A DNA stretch of 64,000 nucleotides from Desmospora activa DSM 45169 (GTDB lineage: Bacteria; Bacillota; Bacilli; Thermoactinomycetales; DSM-45169), in the NCBI RefSeq assembly GCF_003046315.1, contig NZ_PZZP01000001.1, forward strand, positions 1,426,001 to 1,490,000. Direction: 5' to 3'. The translations under genes were made by a program, and so were the position numbers. Under the pieces are notes generated by a model, which did not search any database, had not been told where the DNA came from, and was given only the letters and a program-made list of their open reading frames with translations. Position 1 is the stretch's first letter. The number at the start of each line of letters is the position of its first letter. Positions 60,392 through 64,000 of this stretch are shown here, in pieces.

Positions 60392-61435
60392 TTGATCAGA
60401 AAGTGGTTACAAAACGCGATCCAATGGTTTAAACCCGCAAAGCAAAAGCAATCATCCACTACTGTTGAAACAGCTGCAGATACCCCGTCGGAAACACCAA
60501 AACAAACCGAGATGGCTCACACCACACCTAAACCTGAAATGGAGCCATCACAGGAGCCTGTAGTCATCTCCGTGGCCGAAGAAGTCGCTGTCAGTAAAGA
60601 ACAGACTCTCGCTACAGAGACGCCGGAAGAAACGACTCCGCCAACATCCAATTCTTCAGAGACGGATATCCCATCGCAAACAGAGACACCTGACAAAGAT
60701 GAAGCGGCTCCCTCCGCCGACGATACCGCTACAGCGATCACCCCTTCGCCGGAAAACGCTACCGAACAAGAGAGCGAAAAAGAAGTACCATTACACACCA
60801 CACCCTCGACGGATGAGACAGCAGCTACATCTGCTCAGCAAACGGTTGAGGAAGAAGAGCAACAAGCTCCTGCCTCTGCTGATGACAACTCCGGCAACGA
60901 AGAGCTGAAGACGGACACCGACAAAACGCATCAAGCGGCATATTCCATTAAAAACGGACATTTTCACTACCAAGATGATAACTTCTCTTTTTCCATGCCG
61001 ATTGATGAAGAAGAACGCCAAGTGTTGCAGGAAACGGATCGCAAAGTGGAAGAAGCATTGACCCAACTGACTGAGGAAAACGACAAACAGCGGAAACATT
61101 GGGAGGCAAAACGATACTGGTCCCTCCAACTCCATTATCGCGACCGTGCCCAACACTATTACAAACAGCGCAATCAAGACCCAGACGCATTGGCGCAAGC
61201 CGTCTCCTATTGTGAAAAGATGATCCAATACGCCCCGATGGCGATTTATGTCAATCACATGGATCCGCAAACACGTGAACTCCCCCAACATTATGGTTAT
61301 AAACAACTGGCCATTATCCGAGAACGAGAGGGAGACCTCAATGAAGCGATCCGCCTTTGTCAACAAGCGTTGGACCAAGAGTGGAAAGGGGATTGGTCGC
61401 AACGGATTGAGCGTTATCGCAAAAAGTTGAAGTAG
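60392..61435 (+). CDS. Unknown protein with long acidic linker and C-terminal TPR-like domain (paralogue A)
   Basis: 347 residues. MIRKWLQNAIQWFKP begins an amphipathic N-terminus; residues ~20-190 are low-complexity, rich in Thr, Glu, Pro, Ser (ETAADTPSETPKQTE-like runs). The last ~150 residues share clear sequence with the next, convergent gene: HYYKQRNQDPDALAQAVSYCEKMIQYAPMA ... LPQHYGYKQLAIIREREGDLNEAIRLCQQAL ... WKGDW, a TPR-like helical repeat. TTG 60392 is 8 nt behind GGGAGG; the earlier open frame has no such site. No signal peptide or membrane helix is clear. Family unknown to me. Confidence 0.7.
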   Translation: MIRKWLQNAIQWFKPAKQKQSSTTVETAADTPSETPKQTEMAHTTPKPEMEPSQEPVVISVAEEVAVSKEQTLATETPEETTPPTSNSSETDIPSQTETPDKDEAAPSADDTATAITPSPENATEQESEKEVPLHTTPSTDETAATSAQQTVEEEEQQAPASADDNSGNEELKTDTDKTHQAAYSIKNGHFHYQDDNFSFSMPIDEEERQVLQETDRKVEEALTQLTEENDKQRKHWEAKRYWSLQLHYRDRAQHYYKQRNQDPDALAQAVSYCEKMIQYAPMAIYVNHMDPQTRELPQHYGYKQLAIIREREGDLNEAIRLCQQALDQEWKGDWSQRIERYRKKLK

Positions 61436-61447
61436 CCCCTCAATATA

Positions 61448-61480
61448 AAAACGAACAGCCTATTGACGGCTGTTCGTTTT
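61448..61480. terminator. Bidirectional terminator between the paralogues
   Basis: Perfect 13-bp arms AAAACGAACAGCC/GGCTGTTCGTTTT with a 7-nt loop, overlapping the stop of the - strand gene. Confidence 0.88.
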
Positions 61481-62165
61481 ATTGTGCGCGTACCTTTGCT
61501 TCAAGCCTGAGAATCTCTGTTTCCCAATCCCCTTGCCACCCCTGTTTCTTGGCCTGGGTACACAAGCGAATCGCACTCTCCCACTCTTCCACTTCTACAT
61601 ATAAGTGGATTAAACCGTTGTAGCCGGGGTGTTGCGGCAGTCCAAAGTTGTATGGGTCCATTTGATACGCTTTTTTTGCCACCGGTGCATACTCAATTTG
61701 ACGCTCACAGTAACGAATCGCCCGATGGAGCGCCAGTGGATCTTCATTGCGACGTTTGATATAATGATCAATTTTGGCGGTGAAATAGTCATGCAAACTT
61801 AAATACTTCTTGGCTTCCCATTCCATGTGTACCCTGGGATCGCTGTGTAGACGCTTCACCTCTTTCAACTTCCGCTTCGCTTTTTCGTAAACCTTGGCTT
61901 CATCTGCGGAAATCAGCATCTCAAAGGTGAGATCGTTGTCATGATAACGAAACTGTGCTTCATATTCCTCTTGATATGCTTTTTCCCGTTCACGTCGGGC
62001 ACGTTCTTCCCGCATCCCATTCCACGCTTTTTTAACCCCGTCTCCGCTTGCTTTTAGCCCTTTTTCCAGTCCGTTTTTCCCGATTTGTAGACTTTTATCC
62101 CACAACTGCTTCGCTTGCTTCATCACTTTTCGCTTTTTCTCTTCATCTTGAAAAATCCGAAGCAT
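61479..62165 (-). CDS. Unknown protein with TPR-like domain (paralogue B)
   Basis: 228 residues. The N-terminal ~75 residues are basic and helical (EEKKRKVMKQAKQLWDKS, EERARREREKAYQEEYE). Then FRYHDNDLTFEMLISADEAKVYEKA parallels FHYQDDNFSFSMPIDEEERQVLQET of paralogue A, followed by HYIKRRNEDPLALHRAIRYCERQIEYAPVA, MDPYNFGLPQHPGY and ESAIRLCTQAKKQGWQGDW. The acidic linker of A is missing. ATG 62165 is behind GGAGAAGGGG. Convergent orientation means one arose by inverted duplication long ago. No function known. Confidence 0.72.
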   Translation of the reverse strand: MLRIFQDEEKKRKVMKQAKQLWDKSLQIGKNGLEKGLKASGDGVKKAWNGMREERARREREKAYQEEYEAQFRYHDNDLTFEMLISADEAKVYEKAKRKLKEVKRLHSDPRVHMEWEAKKYLSLHDYFTAKIDHYIKRRNEDPLALHRAIRYCERQIEYAPVAKKAYQMDPYNFGLPQHPGYNGLIHLYVEVEEWESAIRLCTQAKKQGWQGDWETEILRLEAKVRAQ

Positions 62166-62311
62166 ATTCGCCCCTTCTCCTCTAAACGAAATAACACCGT
62201 AGGTCTACAGTATTAGTATAACATGATTTTACAGTGATTTGACGTTTGAAAGGGAAATGGACTGAGGTGCCAACCACCCAAATAGCCCACGTCAGAAAGG
62301 TATGTAGAACC

Positions 62312-63052
62312 TCAAATAACCTCCACTGCCAAACCGGATTGAGCCACCCGTATGTTACCCTGGAAAAAGGCTTCTGCTTCCGCTTCAATCTCCTGTGGAT
62401 CTAATTCAGGAAACCAATGGGTGATCATCAAGGTGCGCGCGCCGATGAGAGCTGCTGCTTCCGCCGCTTCACGCACTGAATGATGGGCCATCGGTGCTGA
62501 CGGTTTATCCCGATGCAAATAGGTGCCCTCACAGATGAACAGATCCGGCCGCTGTATCATTCCTTCCCAGTCAGTAGATAATCCTGCATCGGCTCCATAC
62601 AGAATTGTCCCCTCCTCCGACGCGATCACCATCGCATAACACGGCACGCCATGATCCGTGCGGTACCAGCGCACCGATAGTCCATCCTGTTTCAGATGAT
62701 CGCCATCCTTTACCTCCCTGATCGCGATCGTATCATGATAAGTTAGACGATCCGCCCACTCATGGGGCGCAAGTGGCGTACGCACCAGCAGTGGACGTGA
62801 GCGACGTTTCAGCCGCAACGCAGTTAAAATGGCATACTGTAATACAAAAAAGTCAGCGATATGATCGTGGTGGAGGTGCGATAACCATACTTCATCCAAT
62901 TGGTCCGGCCGCATAATCTTCCCCAAATGGGCCAGCACCCCGCTTCCACAGTCCACTAGAATATTTTTGTTAGCCGTTTGCAAAAGATAACCGGCTGTCG
63001 CTCCACCTGGCCCTGGATAAGGAGAATGGCATCCTAAGACCGTCCATTTCAT
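62312..63052 (-). CDS. MBL-fold metallo-hydrolase (RNase Z-like)
   Basis: 246 residues. LGCHSPYPGPGGATAGYLL, LVDCGSGVLAHLG, metal motif SHLHHDHIADFFVL, ILYGADAG, FICEGTY, and late HWFPELDP. The YhfI-type metallo-beta-lactamase fold; substrate unknown. ATG 63052 is behind AAGGAG; an in-frame GTG at 63061 abuts it. About 150 bp to the next gene downstream. Confidence 0.88.
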   Translation of the reverse strand: MKWTVLGCHSPYPGPGGATAGYLLQTANKNILVDCGSGVLAHLGKIMRPDQLDEVWLSHLHHDHIADFFVLQYAILTALRLKRRSRPLLVRTPLAPHEWADRLTYHDTIAIREVKDGDHLKQDGLSVRWYRTDHGVPCYAMVIASEEGTILYGADAGLSTDWEGMIQRPDLFICEGTYLHRDKPSAPMAHHSVREAAEAAALIGARTLMITHWFPELDPQEIEAEAEAFFQGNIRVAQSGLAVEVI

Positions 63053-63112
63053 CCGTAACACTCCTTCACTGATCGTTCTTCTCTGATTTTGCCCTTTTTA
63101 CTGGATTCCAAA

Positions 63113-63142
63113 GAAAAAACCAGCGTCCAACATGGACACTGG
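63113..63142 (-). terminator. korB terminator
   Basis: CCAGTGTCC/GGACGCTGG with one mismatch (63120-63142), six T following on the - strand, 12 bp past the korB stop. Confidence 0.8.
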
Positions 63143-63153
63143 CGAGTTAAAAT

Positions 63154-64000
63154 TTAAGCGAACTCCGCTACCAACTCATCAAATTCTTCCTTTGACAACT
63201 TTAGATCCTGTTTGGCCAAGGGTTCTTCTCGAAAGCCAGGAATCAGCTCCTCATAGCTTTTCCGTTCTTTGTTCTGATAAATCAGCCCAGTTACCAAACC
63301 GCCCGTTTCCATCAATTTTTGCATGGCAGTCATGCGGTTGTATGGATCATACGTTTCATCTTCTTCTAGATTGGTGATATGCTCCTTAAACCAATCGTAG
63401 GTATTGATTTTATTGTAAGTGACACAGGGGCTGTAGACATTGATTAGCGAGAAGCCTCGATGCTTCAATCCCTCTTCGATCAGATGGGTCATCTGTTTGA
63501 GATCACTGGAAAAAGCTTGTGCGACAAAACCGGCTCCTGCCGTCAGCGCCATCTCCAAGGGGGCGATGGTAGCCTCGATGGAACCTTTGGGCGTGCTTTT
63601 TGTCTTAAAGCCCATATCGCTACGGGGAGAGGTCTGCCCTTTGGTTAAGCCGTAGACCTGGTTATCCATCACAATATAGGTGATATCCACATTGCGGCGA
63701 ATCGCATGAATCGTATGCCCTAACCCGATGGCAAACCCGTCGCCGTCACCACCGGCAGCCACCACCGTCAAGTCGCGGTTGGCCAGTTTCAATCCTTGTG
63801 CGATCGGCAGAGCCCGACCGTGAATGCCGTGAAAGCCGTATGCGTTCATATATCCGGAAATACGGCCGGAACAACCAATGCCGGACACCAAGACCACATC
63901 CTCCGGCTCCAGACCCTGGTTGGCAAATGCGCGTTGCATCGCGGCCAACACGGAGAAGTCACCACAGCCGGGACACCAATTGGGCTTCACTTTGTTGCGG
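63154..64000 (-). CDS. korB: 2-oxoacid:ferredoxin oxidoreductase beta subunit, start outside window
   Basis: About 282 residues visible. The frame continues off the right edge (RNK before VKPNW), so the start lies beyond base 64000. NWCPGCGDFSVLAA carries Fe-S/TPP-site cysteines; VSGIGCSGRISGY and the TPP motif GGDGDGFAIGLGHTIHAIRRN ... NQVYGLTKGQTSP follow. With an alpha subunit, expected just upstream, it oxidises 2-oxoglutarate (or another 2-oxoacid) to acyl-CoA with ferredoxin. Specificity is inferred. Confidence 0.93.
   Translation of the reverse strand, partial: RNKVKPNWCPGCGDFSVLAAMQRAFANQGLEPEDVVLVSGIGCSGRISGYMNAYGFHGIHGRALPIAQGLKLANRDLTVVAAGGDGDGFAIGLGHTIHAIRRNVDITYIVMDNQVYGLTKGQTSPRSDMGFKTKSTPKGSIEATIAPLEMALTAGAGFVAQAFSSDLKQMTHLIEEGLKHRGFSLINVYSPCVTYNKINTYDWFKEHITNLEEDETYDPYNRMTAMQKLMETGGLVTGLIYQNKERKSYEELIPGFREEPLAKQDLKLSKEEFDELVAEFA

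Noticed and set aside
1-64000. CRISPR arrays, tRNA or rRNA genes, prophage
   Set aside because: No regularly spaced repeats, no cloverleaf or rRNA-like conserved stretches, and no phage genes were seen on reading.

Overview
The window reads as a spore-forming, Gram-positive member of the Bacillales with roughly balanced G+C. Thermoactinomycetaceae is my best guess, made from memory of gene styles and not from a search. Support comes from the gene order korB ... tdh-kbl-miaB-ricA-cotE-mutS-mutL-miaA-hfq-spoVK-hflX-ynbB-glnR-glnA, which follows the Bacillus chromosome, together with sporulation genes (cotE, spoVK), strong GGAGG-type ribosome binding sites, many GTG/TTG starts, TnrA/GlnR boxes and a yybP-ykoY riboswitch.

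Layout. (1) 1-15.9 kb is a surface or spore polysaccharide island. A + strand operon (2907-7777) holds a sugar nucleotidyltransferase, a UDP-GlcNAc 2-epimerase, an inverting UDP-GlcNAc 4,6-dehydratase, an RmlD-type reductase broken by a one-base deletion, and a glycosyltransferase. It converges on a - strand operon (15864-7811) holding most of the CMP-pseudaminic acid pathway (PseC, PseG, PseH, PseI, an SpsF-like cytidylyltransferase) plus an SDR, an aldo/keto reductase and a GT-B transferase. No separate PseB is visible, so the single 4,6-dehydratase may feed both branches. Two small Lsm-like proteins, one with a very basic arm, and a GT4 enzyme flank the island. (2) 16.1-21.3 kb: mannitol PTS operon mtlA-mtlR-mtlF-mtlD. 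(3) 21.7-22.7 kb: a foreign-looking DUF6273 gene and an RCC1-repeat remnant. (4) 22.8-28.9 kb: a tightly coupled operon of M42 peptidase, membrane protein, DUF4129, DUF4350, MoxR ATPase and DUF58. (5) 29-33.6 kb: a DUF896 protein, a winged-helix regulator, a manganese riboswitch with terC, and a MurF-like ligase. A perfect 1022-bp tandem duplication spans the 3' part of terC and the 5' part of the ligase. (6) 33.7-42.5 kb: nitrogen and housekeeping genes: a DnaQ-like exonuclease, a DUF294 protein and amtB under TnrA/GlnR boxes, then dnaD, asnS, an SDR under a palindromic operator, glnA and glnR. (7) 42.6-64 kb: the conserved block listed above, with three insertions relative to the Bacillus order: an amidoligase-like protein between mutS and cotE, a convergent pair of related unknown proteins, and an MBL-fold hydrolase.

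Themes worth attention: the recent-looking tandem duplication; two genes (the MurF-like ligase and hflX) whose conserved N-termini run upstream of any ATG/GTG/TTG to an ACG placed correctly behind a strong Shine-Dalgarno; the frameshifted sugar reductase; and the convergent paralogue pair of unknown function. I saw no tRNA, rRNA, CRISPR array, complete insertion sequence or prophage. Both edge genes are cut: the first lacks its 5' end and the last (korB) lacks its start.
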